From contig BFEA01000305.1 of the NCBI GenBank assembly GCA_003427395.1, positions 1,446,045 through 1,466,557 on the forward strand: a stretch of 20,513 nt of DNA, written 5' to 3'. The position numbers were made by a program, and so were the translations under genes. The notes beneath the pieces are model-generated. The model made no database searches and had not been told where the DNA came from. It was given only the letters and a program-made list of their open reading frames with translations. The DNA is from Chara braunii. Lineage: Eukaryota; Streptophyta; Charophyceae; Charales; Characeae. Below, in pieces: positions 1 to 8,699 of this stretch (position 1 is the stretch's first letter; every line of letters starts with the position of its first letter).

Positions 1-430
1 CNCNCCTTTTTTTTTTNNTTNTNTNANATTNCTATCAATCAATCAATCAATCAACCAATAAATCAATATGTATGTGTGTCAAAAAGAAAAGAAAAGGAAA
101 AAAAGAAAAACATTTTTGGCTTTTTTTGGTTTTTTAATCATTTTTCCCTTTTATCTGTGCATCTGTCCATCAAACAAAACAAAAAAACATGTGCAACATG
201 TTTATCCCACCAGCAATCACAAAAAAATGGAAAAAAAATAGAATTGCCATTTTTTAGTGTTTTTTTTATATTAAAATTCCTTTTTTCGTTTTCTATTTTT
301 TTTAAATAAAAAAGAACGTTGAAATCCAAAAAAAAACAAATTGGGCTGTAGGGTTTGACGAACCCTACAATCCCCCCCTTTCTTTTTTTTTTTTCTGCCT
401 TTTAGTTTTCAAGAAAAAAATATTCAAAAA
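1..430. repeat. Low-complexity T/A-rich sequence at contig edge
   Basis: The first 30 bases are full of Ns in poly-T, as expected at the low-quality end of a contig. A short (ATCA)n microsatellite lies at about 36-66. Long A and T homopolymers fill the rest. A 9-bp inverted repeat (TGTAGGGTT at 347-355, AACCCTACA at 361-369, 5-base loop) is the only ordered structure. The short open frames here are lysine- and phenylalanine-rich readings of homopolymers, and I see no gene. Confidence 0.8.
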
Positions 431-645
431 AGTCGGCCGCCCACGACCGGCCACGGTCGACCTCGACGGTCAGGTTCTCGACCGCCAGGCGGATTTGGCC
501 CCGTGGTGGATACATTGTCATCGGGCCACCCACAGCAATGAGCCCCTATCACACACAAACTCACCTCTGTGTTGTGGCGAACAATCTGCCCCACTTTGAA
601 AACATTCGTATCCACTTATTCCACACTCGTGACGCCTCCAAAATG
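424..645. other. GC-rich stretch beside the RT relic, unassigned
   Basis: This is a clearly GC-richer segment than the preceding AT tract. A 63-codon minus-strand frame crosses it, but I recognise no domain. The words CATCGGGCCA and TTTGGCCCCGT occur here (about 490-525) and again near 1278-1320 in the opposite order. It could be the 3' end of the relic element on the minus strand. Confidence 0.3.
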
Positions 646-1815
646 TTAGGAGAAACATTCCAAAGCTAAATCAAGCATTTCATCAGGATACCTTCTGTAC
701 CACAATTCAACCTTTAGTGCAAACAAAAGGGCAAATTCAGCTCCCTCCAAGTTTGTCAAACACCTACGACAATGAAGAAAGGAGTAAANAACAACAATTT
801 TCTGTTGACNTGAAAACAAATAACAGAAATCTTGAATGGCTTGAGCGACTATTCCCAGCTGAAAGATAGCCCACAGATTACGATGAAGTGCGGCATATCC
901 TATATATCGTTTGTTGAGCAGACAGACNAGGCAACCTAGAAAATCCCAGGAGTTTCCATCACAGGTGGATTCCAGCACCAATCTCGGATTGTAGCATACC
1001 TTGTCATGAACNTCTCAACAAGTGATATAGCCTTGCATTCTGACTCCACGTCATCCTTCTTGAATTTCATTAATATAGAAATATCATCCACCAGCCTAAT
1101 CCCGAAGAAAAGCTTCTGGTCATTACCAAGGGACCACATAGATTGGAAATCAAAGAACACACACAACAGACACCATCAGGCCAGGCCAGGGCTAGATAGT
1201 CTGCTTCAAACAGACTCCCGCCACTTCGATATAGGTGAGTGCCAAGTCAAATCTGACAAATGAGACGGAAAAATACCCATCGGGCCATCCCACGTTGGTC
1301 CGAGACGAAGTTTGGCCCCGTTCCCTCGTCTCTTGTCTGTACTACTCTAAAGTAACTCTGTACATTGTTTCTCTTCCCAAAACTCAGTCACCCACCTCAG
1401 TACTTNCATAATCAGCTCATGCGGTAGTCTAAGAGTGCATAACATCTCCTTCACATCCAAGGACCCGCCAACCAAGCACTCACTAGTTTTAACTTTTAAC
1501 ATTTTTATTGACAATCGCCACACGGGACACCAAGTCGTGCGTATTTTGAAGATTGGAATGCGGTCCTTGAGGGAGTTTCCACAGCATCTCATTAATACAG
1601 CCCGACACCTTTTATACACCGCGTTTGCCGGTTCGGAATAGGAGGGACAGATCAGCCTCCACTTATGAATGTCCTTGTGATTTAGCATCNTGGTCGTGTT
1701 CGATGATGAAACTCGAACGTTCATGACCGATCTTGAACGAGCGCCCAAATGGGCAAAACCCTCNGAACGCAAACATATAAAAANAAAAAAAAAANAAAAA
1801 AATGTTTCTCCGAAC
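645..1815. repeat. 15-bp imperfect inverted repeat bounding the RT relic
   Basis: TGTTAGGAGAAACATT begins at 645 on the plus strand. Its near reverse complement AATGTTTCTCCGAACA begins at 1801, so 14 of 15 bases match. The left copy is itself partly palindromic (AATGTT...AACATT). The pair brackets the reverse transcriptase relic almost exactly. It could be an element end or a coincidence. Confidence 0.35.
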
Positions 1816-1817
1816 AA
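646..1817 (-). pseudogene. Degenerate reverse transcriptase, Penelope-like
   Basis: Read on the minus strand, reverse transcriptase motifs occur in the right order but in several frames. A palm motif A candidate, LDVKEM followed by LPHELIM, has its Asp at about 1457. A GVCLKQTI segment at about 1225-1190 resembles the conserved Gly...Gln-Thr block before the active site. LVDDI, the presumed catalytic pair, is at about 1088. SWDFLGC is at about 945, and an ELWYRRYPDEML tail lies near 690. The combination of VDD with a later FLG-type motif and a terminal gYP segment resembles Penelope-like elements, some of which lack an endonuclease and sit near telomeres. At least three frame changes, internal stops and several Ns make it a relic. 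I saw no GIY-YIG endonuclease. A related non-LTR family is the alternative. The presence of an RT is fairly likely; its family assignment is tentative. Confidence 0.5.
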
Positions 1818-2370
1818 TCTGGAAAAAAAATATACNTTATGTTAAATAGTGATACAAACAACTTGTGCCATTGAGGCATGTTCAAAGTCTTAGCCAAACT
1901 CAAGTTAAAAATAAAAAACCTAAAAATAATAAATTATTGCGTAGCATGGTGAACATGTTCGCGCCCCTTCATGTTCGCGCGAACGTGTTCGTGCGTTTGC
2001 ACGAACAGCTCGCAAACATGTTTGGGCGAGCATAATTTTTTTTTCATAAAAGGTAAAAAATAAAATAATTAATTATTTTTTTGGTTTTTGATTTTTAACT
2101 CATGATTGGCTATGCATTTGAACATGACTCCAAGGCAAAAGTTGCTTGTATTGTTATTATATATAACATAGATTGTTTTCATATTTTTCTGAGAACCTTC
2201 TGTTTTTTAATATTTTTTATATTCGCATTCGGAGGTTTTATGGCNCTTGTTCGCGTTCACCTCCGAACGCAAACACGGTACTACGTAGATTATAAATCTT
2301 ATATATTTTGATACAAAAAATATGTTCCATTGAACATGTTCGAGAGATCTTCGGTCGAACACTCGAACGT
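1700..2370. repeat. GTTCG-rich palindromic repeat, possible non-autonomous element
   Basis: The words GTTCG and CGAAC recur throughout, with a perfect 8-bp hairpin (GTTCGTGC at 1987-1994, GCACGAAC at 1999-2006). A CTCNGAACGCAAAC block near 1761-1775 has an inverted partner near 2222-2236 and a direct partner near 2262-2275. ACTCGAACGTT occurs both at about 1708 and at 2361-2371. The arrangement suggests a short palindromic-ended element or nested copies of one. There is no credible coding sequence. The LTR retrotransposon begins directly at its right edge. Confidence 0.45.
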
Positions 2371-2877
2371 TGTCGGAGGGCGCGGTGTCCCGGCCCTCCT
2401 TTGTGTACCAGGTCCTCGCTCAGTGCCAGTCCCATGTCCCTGTTTATTGTTCCCTAGGCTCGTCTCGTGCTGTAGGCTTGGTTCCTGGACTGTTCTCGGC
2501 GCGGACCGGTCCCGGTGGCGTAGCCCTCAGCAAAAGGGGTGCGCCACAGGGCTTCCATTGGTCCACGCAGGCTTGGCGCCCTGCTGTACAGCANNGCACT
2601 ACCGGCCTGTGGTCGTGGTAGCCGCCNGGCTCGCCCTGGGACGCGAAGGTGAAGGGACCAGCGCAGTCTTTTCTACTGCNCGCCGAGTGACCTTCTGTTG
2701 AGCTATGGGTTAGGTGCACTAGGCGAAAGTCATTGTCAAAAGAGAAAAGAAAAGAAAGAAAGAAACGAAAAATAATAAAACGTCGAGTATGAATTTGTTT
2801 TAGTTCGGGGGAAATCCAGTGGCTTTGGGCCACTGTGACTTTACGTTCTCTTTTTTTTTTCATTCTTGTTTCACGGC

Positions 2878-2909
2878 TATTATTGTTATTATTATTATTA
2901 TTATTATTA
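2878..2909. repeat. (ATT)n microsatellite in 5' LTR
   Basis: About ten ATT/TAT units lie here, also present in the 3' LTR at 18363-18394, so the tract predates insertion. It creates an apparent run of asparagines in a minus-strand frame that is not a gene. Confidence 0.9.
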
Positions 2910-2935
2910 CTTAGTTTTTCTATTTTCGATTTTCT

Positions 2936-2973
2936 AACTGTTGGCCTGTCCTTTCGCGGGAAGGCCAACGGTT
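2936..2973 (+). other. Conserved LTR hairpin
   Basis: AACTGTTGGCCT and AGGCCAACGGTT form a 12-bp stem with one mismatched or wobble pair and a 14-base loop. The same structure occurs at 18421-18458 in the 3' LTR. It lies upstream of the TATA box, hence in U3, so it is DNA-level or read-through RNA structure. Function unknown. Confidence 0.6.
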
Positions 2974-3399
2974 CAAATTTCNAGCTAGCGGTCCACATGC
3001 CAAAGTAGGTCGACCTTACGAGTGCTGTCTGCGGGTGGGCCCCGATCCNGAGCCATGCGGTAAGACCCCAAAAGGATGGCGACCCACNGCCGCATCGGTA
3101 GGAGGCTTATCACCCCGAGGAGGGTCATAAGCCCCCTCCTTGCCATCGGACACGGGCACCCGACAGTAACAGGACGACGGCGAATTTTGAAGGAGGGGAT
3201 CACCATTTGAGTGGCAGTCGCTTCGTGGTGAGATGAAGTGATGGGGATCGGTTGCGGAAAGCTGGCAGTCTCTGGTAATTGAATTTTATATTTTGACTTA
3301 TTTCGGTCTGTTTATTCTATGGCCTCTAGGGCACTGATGAAGTAGAGTTTCAGAAGGTACCTCGATTAGGACCCAGGGGTCACGGCATACAGTCGAAGG

Positions 3400-3409
3400 T
3401 ATAAAAAGG
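3400..3409 (+). promoter_or_regulatory. TATA box of 5' LTR
   Basis: TATAAAAAGG is a near-perfect TATA box about 1.03 kb into the LTR, where a U3 promoter is expected. By the usual 25-35 base spacing, transcription would start near 3430-3440, just before the 57-bp tandem array, making the array the first transcribed feature. It is conserved in the 3' LTR. Confidence 0.7.
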
Positions 3410-3440
3410 AGGAAGAGTTTTGAGACTGGGCTATCAAGTG

Positions 3441-3630
3441 CCAATCAGCCGAAGGGATCGGTAGACTGCTTCGCGGTGGCACTTCACTGCGCCAGCTCCA
3501 ATCAGCCGAAGGGATTGGCAGACTGCTTCGCGGTGGCACTTCGCTGTGCCAGCTCCAATCAGCCGAAGGGATTGGCAGACTGCTTCACGGCGGCACTTCG
3601 CTGTGCCGGCACCAATCAGCTGAAAGGGGG
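3441..3630 (+). repeat. 57-bp tandem repeat in 5' LTR
   Basis: Three full units start at 3441, 3498 and 3555, and a partial fourth at 3612. Each begins CCAATCAGCCGAAGGGAT and contains GACTGCTTCGCGGTGGCACT. The unit length is divisible by three, so one frame stays open as a 19-residue peptide repeat (SNQPKGLADCF core), but no ATG opens it. The array sits just after the predicted transcription start. Confidence 0.9.
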
Positions 3631-3690
3631 TTTAGCAGTTGTAAGCAACCTGTGCTTAGGGCCAGGACTCTTTCCGTTCAGAAGACGGTC

Positions 3691-4212
3691 ATGGCACTGC
3701 ACGGCTATAGGCCTGGGTACTGGTACCACCAGGCCCGTTGGAAGTCCGTGTCCGGGGAAGGGCCCTGGATCACCGTCATACTCAACTATGACGGTGGAGA
3801 TGAGCTGGTACTGAAGATCAACTTGGAGGGAGCAAGAGAAGGGGAAATTCGGACTAGTCCGAAGCTGCAGGACGCGATTTCAGAGGCGAGAGACCGAGCG
3901 GAGAGACGTNGCAGACGAGACGGAGTGACGGCAAGGCTGCGGATAACGGTGGCTTATCACGAAACTGAGACCTCGATGGACACAGCGGACCTAGAACAGG
4001 TCCATCAGGACAGAGACTCAGGTGGGGAAAGTGAGATGAGTGACGCGGATCGGGAGACGGACCTCAGGTCCTGGAACAGACCAGGCGAGATCGAGAGGCA
4101 TCATCGACCCGCGAGGCCGGTGGAGGAGGGACCTGAGGCTAGCTCGAGGCAACTGACACCCCGGGGTCGCGGGACGGGTGAGAGACCGAGCAGGGGGAAA
4201 AGACAGGTCTGA
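3691..4212 (+). CDS. LTR-encoded hypothetical protein, 173 codons (5' copy)
   Basis: An ATG at 3691 opens 173 codons ending in TGA. The frame extends a little upstream without another ATG. The N-terminal third (GYRPGYWYHQAR, then WITVILNYDGGDELVLK) looks like a compact beta-rich segment. It is followed by a helix rich in Arg and Glu (ISEARDRAERR), then a polar acidic stretch and an Arg/Pro/Gly-rich basic tail. I recognise no family. The same frame is intact in the 3' LTR at 19218. Differences between copies change 11 residues and introduce no stop, with changes spread about as expected for neutral drift. The frame begins about 260 bases after the predicted transcription start, so it could be the first ORF on the element RNA. 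It may instead be chance openness of GC-rich DNA; one codon contains an N. Confidence 0.45.
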   Translation: MALHGYRPGYWYHQARWKSVSGEGPWITVILNYDGGDELVLKINLEGAREGEIRTSPKLQDAISEARDRAERRXRRDGVTARLRITVAYHETETSMDTADLEQVHQDRDSGGESEMSDADRETDLRSWNRPGEIERHHRPARPVEEGPEASSRQLTPRGRGTGERPSRGKRQV

Positions 4213-5780
4213 GAGAACGCGCGGTCAAGAGTGTGAACGGGACGAAACCCGAAACAGGGAGGCTGAGGAAAGTGCAGTGGTACGGGCACATGCGCGGAAT
4301 ACTCGTCTGACACGTGGCGCGCCCTGGGAGGAGCAAGGGGGAGGTCAACGAGAGGTGTGTGAGTGAGAGTGGGCAGTACACCCGACACACGCGTGGCAGT
4401 TTGAGAGAGCGGAGAGGTCAGCGAGGGGAGAGACAGGCAATCACTGGGCGGTTACGAGAGTTAGCGNAAGGGGAGATTTTGTGCGAAGCAAAGTTGGAGG
4501 TGAGCTTGCAGAGTGCGGTTGATATCAACTGCTTCTCGCATGCTCGCGTAAAGTACCGGCACTTGTGTATCAGTCATTGTCCGCACGCTCACGTGACATG
4601 ATTACANCTGCTGCAATGACGACAAGATGAGGAAGAAGGGGGAACCTGTCGGAACAACGTGAGAAGAGTCCATTAAGGGAAGCTNGTCTGCAGGGTGTGG
4701 AGAAGGTTGCTACTCGATCCGCTTGCCGCGCGCTGAGCGTGGTAACTCCCTGTCATGGATACGGATCAACAACTTTTCACTAGCGCGTGGGCCAAAATTA
4801 CCCGCTAATTAGTGTGTGACCAGTGAGAAGCCGAGTTGGTGCTTGNGTGAGCAGCGGGAGACTCGACTCATCCACTATGATTGGCNTATATGTGATATGT
4901 TTGGTCATGAGCCAGTTGCCGAGGGAGTCGTGTGGGAACTGACAAGAAAGAGGCTTGAGCGAGGGCTCGAGAGTGCAGGTGACAGAACAAGTAGGATAAG
5001 TCAGGGAGGTCTGCGCATGTAAGCTCACCTTCACGTCAATGGGTCCAAGCAAATGGCAGCCCATGACTGAGTCAAATGCTCAGTGAGATGAATGTTGAGG
5101 CTCTACACCAGAATAGATGTCTAAGTTATAAAGACGTGTGAGAGAGGATCGAGGGCATCGAAGTTAGCAAGAAGGGGGGGCGGGAGTGTTCCTGCTTCGG
5201 AGTGAGGTTTCGCTTACCGGTTGGCATATCCGCTCTGACGATCACCTGTTTTCCATCGCCCTCATGTCACTTCTAGCAGACAACGGAGACGACAATCGAG
5301 GGTCGTTGACACACCTTCCGTTATAACTGTCTTGGCCGAGCCTTGAGATAAGATGCTGGCTCTTGCAAAATATAATCCCTTTTGTTCCCACTAGTTTTAG
5401 TCCCCCTCTTAGTTCGAATAATCACTGCGACTGATTGTCATTGACGGATCATGTTGCACAGTAACAAAAGAAAATTAAGTCCTCAGTAAACTGTATAAGC
5501 GGGCAAACAAGGGAGTAGCCCTGTTTGTAACAATGTTTGAAATGAACTTGCCTCGGAGGGAATTTAACGTACGGGAGGTTGGGTTGAGATGTTAGTGAAG
5601 CTGGATTAGCATGTTCAGGCGCAGTCTATTTGGGTGCGTTATTTGTATTGTGTGATTTATTTGATCTCATGGCAAGGTCAAAGAGACGTGCTGCCATTGT
5701 GTTCGTGTGTTTAAATTCCACGAGAATGAAGATTACAAATGCATTAAGGAGTCAGATTTATTTTCCTCTTCCTCTCATCT

Positions 5781-6036
5781 CTGTGTGATTGCACGGTGTT
5801 GATTACCTCGTGTGATCACTCCGTGTGTTTACTTCGTGTGACGACTTCGTGTGACCACATCGTGCGACTACACTGCGAGACTACGCTGTGTGACTACGTT
5901 GTGTGACTACACGGCGTGATTACATAGTGTGACTGCGCGGCGTGATTACATAGTGTGACTGCGCTGCGTGATTACATAGTATGACTGTGCTGCGTGATTA
6001 CTGTGTGACCACATTGAGCGACTATTTCGTCTGACT
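5781..6036. repeat. 13-bp minisatellite
   Basis: About 18 to 20 tandem units of 13 bases resemble ACTTCGTGTGACT. Between 5922 and 5999 they form a cleaner 26-base higher-order unit (ACATAGTGTGACT plus GCGCTGCGTGATT), repeated three times. One unit near 6000 is short by two bases. The unit length is not a multiple of three, so no peptide repeat results. Confidence 0.9.
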
Positions 6037-6046
6037 GCATGCCAGT

Positions 6047-6078
6047 GAGCACATGACCGCCTAGGATTACATGTGCTC
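6047..6078. other. Perfect 9-bp hairpin
   Basis: GAGCACATG (6047-6055) and CATGTGCTC (6070-6078) flank a 14-base loop just after the minisatellite. Role unknown. Confidence 0.6.
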
Positions 6079-7614
6079 GCATGTCGAATGCCTGCTAGTA
6101 GCTGTAAGAGTTCACTTGTGGCAAATAAAGGATCGAGTGCATGAACACACGATCATACATGAAAAGGCATGCTTGAAGGTGCCGCAAGCCTGGTGAGCGC
6201 AAGTAGGTACGCAGGTCTATTTTGGCTCACCGGGCATGTTCTATATGCTCTCATCCCATTCCTGCCTCTTCTAAGCAAGTCTTGATGAGCTTTGGAGGAA
6301 TGTTCTGATCACCGGCGTTGTTCGGCCTACCAAGAAAACTGAAAACGGTGAGAACGACGGAGAGATATGTAGCTCGGAGATTGGTCTTTAGCCCTGTGAT
6401 AGCTTCTTGAGAGTGATCAGATCGAGCAAACATTTGTGCATTGCCAATCCCGCCTTTCTCACTGATTTTGATTCTTTAGTTGTTTCGATGGTCAACCGAA
6501 AATTACTTCGGAATAGAGCAAAGGATACGGAAATCACTGTCACTATAAATGTGTGAGCAAGTGTATTGATTTTGGCCTCGAGGATCTCATACATGTCAGA
6601 TAGATAAGCATGGTAATTTTATGAGTGCAAATCATTGACTGAAAATAGGTGGTCGGCTGGCACCGATTCGAATAAGGGGAGCTTATGTTCAATCCAATCA
6701 GTTAAAGAGAACTTACTCTTACTTCCTTTATTCATTTATTTATTTAATTAAAATTAATTCGTTACTGTTATCCGGGCGAAAACCCCAGCAGCGATTTCGA
6801 TCATTCAGGGGATCAAAATGTGTACTAAGTAAACAAGCTTAGAAGAGTGGCTTACCTGTTCACACTCAATTGCGCCTTAAGAGAGCCTCTGGTGAGTAGT
6901 AGAGGTTGTGATTTGAGTGTGTTCTCTGATGGGCAAGAAGCAGTGCATCTTGAGGGAAATTGTATATCTATTGGCCAAATTCTTTAGGGATGGTGACTAG
7001 TGACTACTTTTTGAGTTGTTACTAATCTCGCCTTTCAAGGTCTGTATGGTGGTCTCTAACAGGCTGTCTGAGCAGACGTCCGCCCTAGTGTCACGTCTGA
7101 ATAAAGGGGGTTTCGGATGATCTCCCAGCACGGCGCATGCTCTTAGACTACTCCAGTGTATAGGGCTAAAGTAGGACAAAACNCGTCTGAGTCATATTTG
7201 AGACCGTGGTTATAACACTGGGGGAGTGCACGTCGCTTCAACAATGGTTGCCCTTGTCTGGCTCTGCTAACCGTGGAAGTCAAGAATGAGCNTTGAGTGT
7301 TACCCTGTATGTCGAAAGTTGAATGGAGCCAGCCAAAGGGGGTAATATCAGGCAAAGCCAATATTAGTTGCGCTTTGATTATCAGACAATTCAGACTCTG
7401 ATAATTAGTTTCGAACAATCTCGATTCGAATTCAAACAATCCAAACGCAAACTGGACTTAGACGACCCTCCTTAGACTCAAGCGGAAGTCTGAAGGGCTG
7501 ACAAAATAAACTCAGCAAACTCAAGTCAACTTAGAATTCGAATGATATTGGGCAAGACTGGTTAGATGCAATTTTCAAGTTCTGCATATTTGGGTTCAGA
7601 CACGGTGAGAGAGC

Positions 7615-7884
7615 ATGAAAGGTGGTGAGGTGCTAGTTGTGAAGTGTAGCTCTGTCAAAGACAAGAAAAGAGGATGGGAGGATGATGCGTGCCGGGATAT
7701 GGAAGTGCGTAAACAGTCTCTGAGGGAACATGCGGTCAAGGCAGTAGGTGAGAGGAAATTCATAGAATGCGTGTTCTATTTTTATGACTGCAGCGGGAAG
7801 TTACATAGCACCGGCTCATGTCTAGAGACGGTAGAGCAGGCCAGGGCAAAGCTCGCGCAAGAGCAGCGACGTGTTCTTGAGTGA
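7615..7884 (+). CDS. Leader ORF a, 89 codons, unknown function
   Basis: An ATG at 7615 opens 89 codons ending in TGA. The first half is charged and lysine-rich. The second half (EHAVKAVGERKFIECVFYFY, then DCSGKL, then TVEQARAKLAQEQ) suggests two or three beta strands with a turn at DCSGK, followed by a helix. That second half aligns without gaps to leader ORF b at 8477-8626, with 17 identical residues over 47 positions by my count. The pair therefore looks like a duplicated small protein module. No membrane segment, signal peptide or known motif is visible. The frame lies upstream of gag on the same strand and is followed by a CAATCA-rich spacer. It is probably a real element gene, function unknown. 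Confidence 0.55.
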   Translation: MKGGEVLVVKCSSVKDKKRGWEDDACRDMEVRKQSLREHAVKAVGERKFIECVFYFYDCSGKLHSTGSCLETVEQARAKLAQEQRRVLE

Positions 7885-8476
7885 CCTGTCAACGAGAGAA
7901 CATTTGTTCTCAACAATCATTTAATCTGTTCTCAGCAACCAGTCAGTTGTTAGAAACAACACATCAGAGCAGGCAATCACAGCAGTAGCCGTCAATCGGT
8001 AACCAAGCAGCTAACAAACAACAATCAAGTCAGCAATCAATCAACAATTAACCCGCAGTCGATCAGCAATCAGCCAGCAAACGATATGCATTCAAATCAG
8101 TAAACAATTAAGCATTAAGACCGACGATCAAGAAGAGGTATTCAGATCAGTATTCAGACACAGCGTTCCGGGAAACAGTATTTTGGAATCCAGTACCCTT
8201 GACCATACTCAGATCAGTACTCTGACTCAGCAATCTGAAACTGCAGTTAGGAACGGCAATCAGAAACAACTATTCGAGACAACAATCAACCCAATAGTCT
8301 CTTCACACCTATATCATCCGAGAGTCACCCGTTTCAAGTTAGGTGAACTGATGTAGTGAGAATTCAGTGGGAATATGGAGAGCAGCAACACAGTTAGAGT
8401 CTCTTGCTTGCTGTATCAGAGCGCTGCAGAGACCTGAAGGGAGAGCGCAGTGGAAGAATATAATCAGCAGACAATC
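7885..8476 (+). repeat. CAATCA-rich spacer before ORF b
   Basis: This is A/C-rich sequence with degenerate repeats of CAGCAATCA, CAACAATCA and CAGTATTCAG, and with no gene. The same word set returns at 8700-8872. A TGTATCAGAGC at about 8412-8422 is one deleted base away from the plant initiator-Met primer binding site TGGTATCAGAGC, but it is not preceded by CA. Confidence 0.6.
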
Positions 8477-8626
8477 ATGATGATGGAGCATGCTTTGACG
8501 CTGGTAAGGGACCACACCCGGATTGAGTACACTTATTATTTACATGACAAAAACGGTAAGTTGTGCGCTACTATTACCTCAGTGGGCACTGTAGAGAAAG
8601 CAAGAAAGATTGTCCGGGATTCTTAG
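8477..8626 (+). CDS. Leader ORF b, 49 codons, paralogue of ORF a
   Basis: Three ATG codons in a row (8477, 8480, 8483) open a 49-codon frame ending in TAG. It consists almost entirely of the module shared with ORF a: EHALTLV, IEYTYYLHDKNGKL, then TVEKARKIVRDS. Shared residues include EHA, IE, Y, D, GKL, TVE and AR. The conservation is at protein level across strongly diverged DNA, which argues that both were once selected as proteins. It could be an independent mini-protein or the remnant of a longer ORF a-like gene that lost its N-terminus. No known domain. It lies between two CAATCA-rich spacers. Confidence 0.5.
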   Translation: MMMEHALTLVRDHTRIEYTYYLHDKNGKLCATITSVGTVEKARKIVRDS

Positions 8627-8699
8627 TGAGACAAGTAAATCACCTACTTCATGATAAGAGAGATGAGTGTGTGTCTGGCGCAGTCAGACTGTAGAGAGC

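Larger units (their letters stand above)
2371..4949 (+). repeat. 5' LTR (minimum extent)
   Basis: It aligns with 17858-20513 over its whole stated length and starts TGTCGGAGGGCGCGG against TGTGAGGGCGCGG in the 3' copy. The right boundary is a minimum, because the 3' copy is truncated by the window. Contents in order are an ATT microsatellite, a conserved hairpin, a TATA box, a 57-bp tandem array and a 173-codon open frame. Relative to the 3' copy it lacks blocks of 27, 14 and 34 bases. Over the shared open frame I counted 20 substitutions in 522 bases. Confidence 0.93.
4950..7614. other. Long leader or LTR remainder without a gene
   Basis: This 2.7-kb stretch between the provable LTR and the first leader frame has no convincing coding sequence; all open frames are short, and the longest (98 codons, minus strand, 7143-7439) matches nothing I know. 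It includes the 13-bp minisatellite and a hairpin at 6047-6078. A GGTGAGC / GCTCACC inverted pair near 6192-6236 and AATAAA words near 6124 and 7101, possible polyadenylation signals, also lie here. Some or all of it may belong to a longer 5' LTR, which the truncated 3' copy cannot confirm. Confidence 0.6.

Noticed and set aside
347-369. TAGGGTTT / AACCCTA words near the contig start, resembling a plant-type telomere repeat
   Set aside because: Only one partial unit on each arm of a small hairpin, with no tandem array.
2444-2998. 184-codon minus-strand frame, and its counterpart at 17929-18453
   Set aside because: Its asparagine run comes from the ATT microsatellite and its openness from LTR composition; it lies antisense within U3 and shows no domain.
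4101-4388. 95-codon minus-strand frame and its 3' LTR counterpart (19628-19948)
   Set aside because: Proline-rich antisense reading of the LTR open frame and its GC-rich downstream; no start context or domain supports it.
5781-6036. Regularly spaced repeats as a CRISPR array
   Set aside because: Units are directly adjacent with no unique spacers, and the context is a eukaryotic retroelement.
6652-6672. TGGCACCGATTCGAATAAGG as a tRNA-derived primer binding site
   Set aside because: The TTCGAA word is too close to TGG for a full acceptor stem plus T-stem, and no CA precedes it.
8672-8690. TGGCGCAGTCAGACTG as a primer binding site
   Set aside because: Only the first six bases resemble known sites, it is not preceded by an LTR-like CA, and it falls after ORF b.
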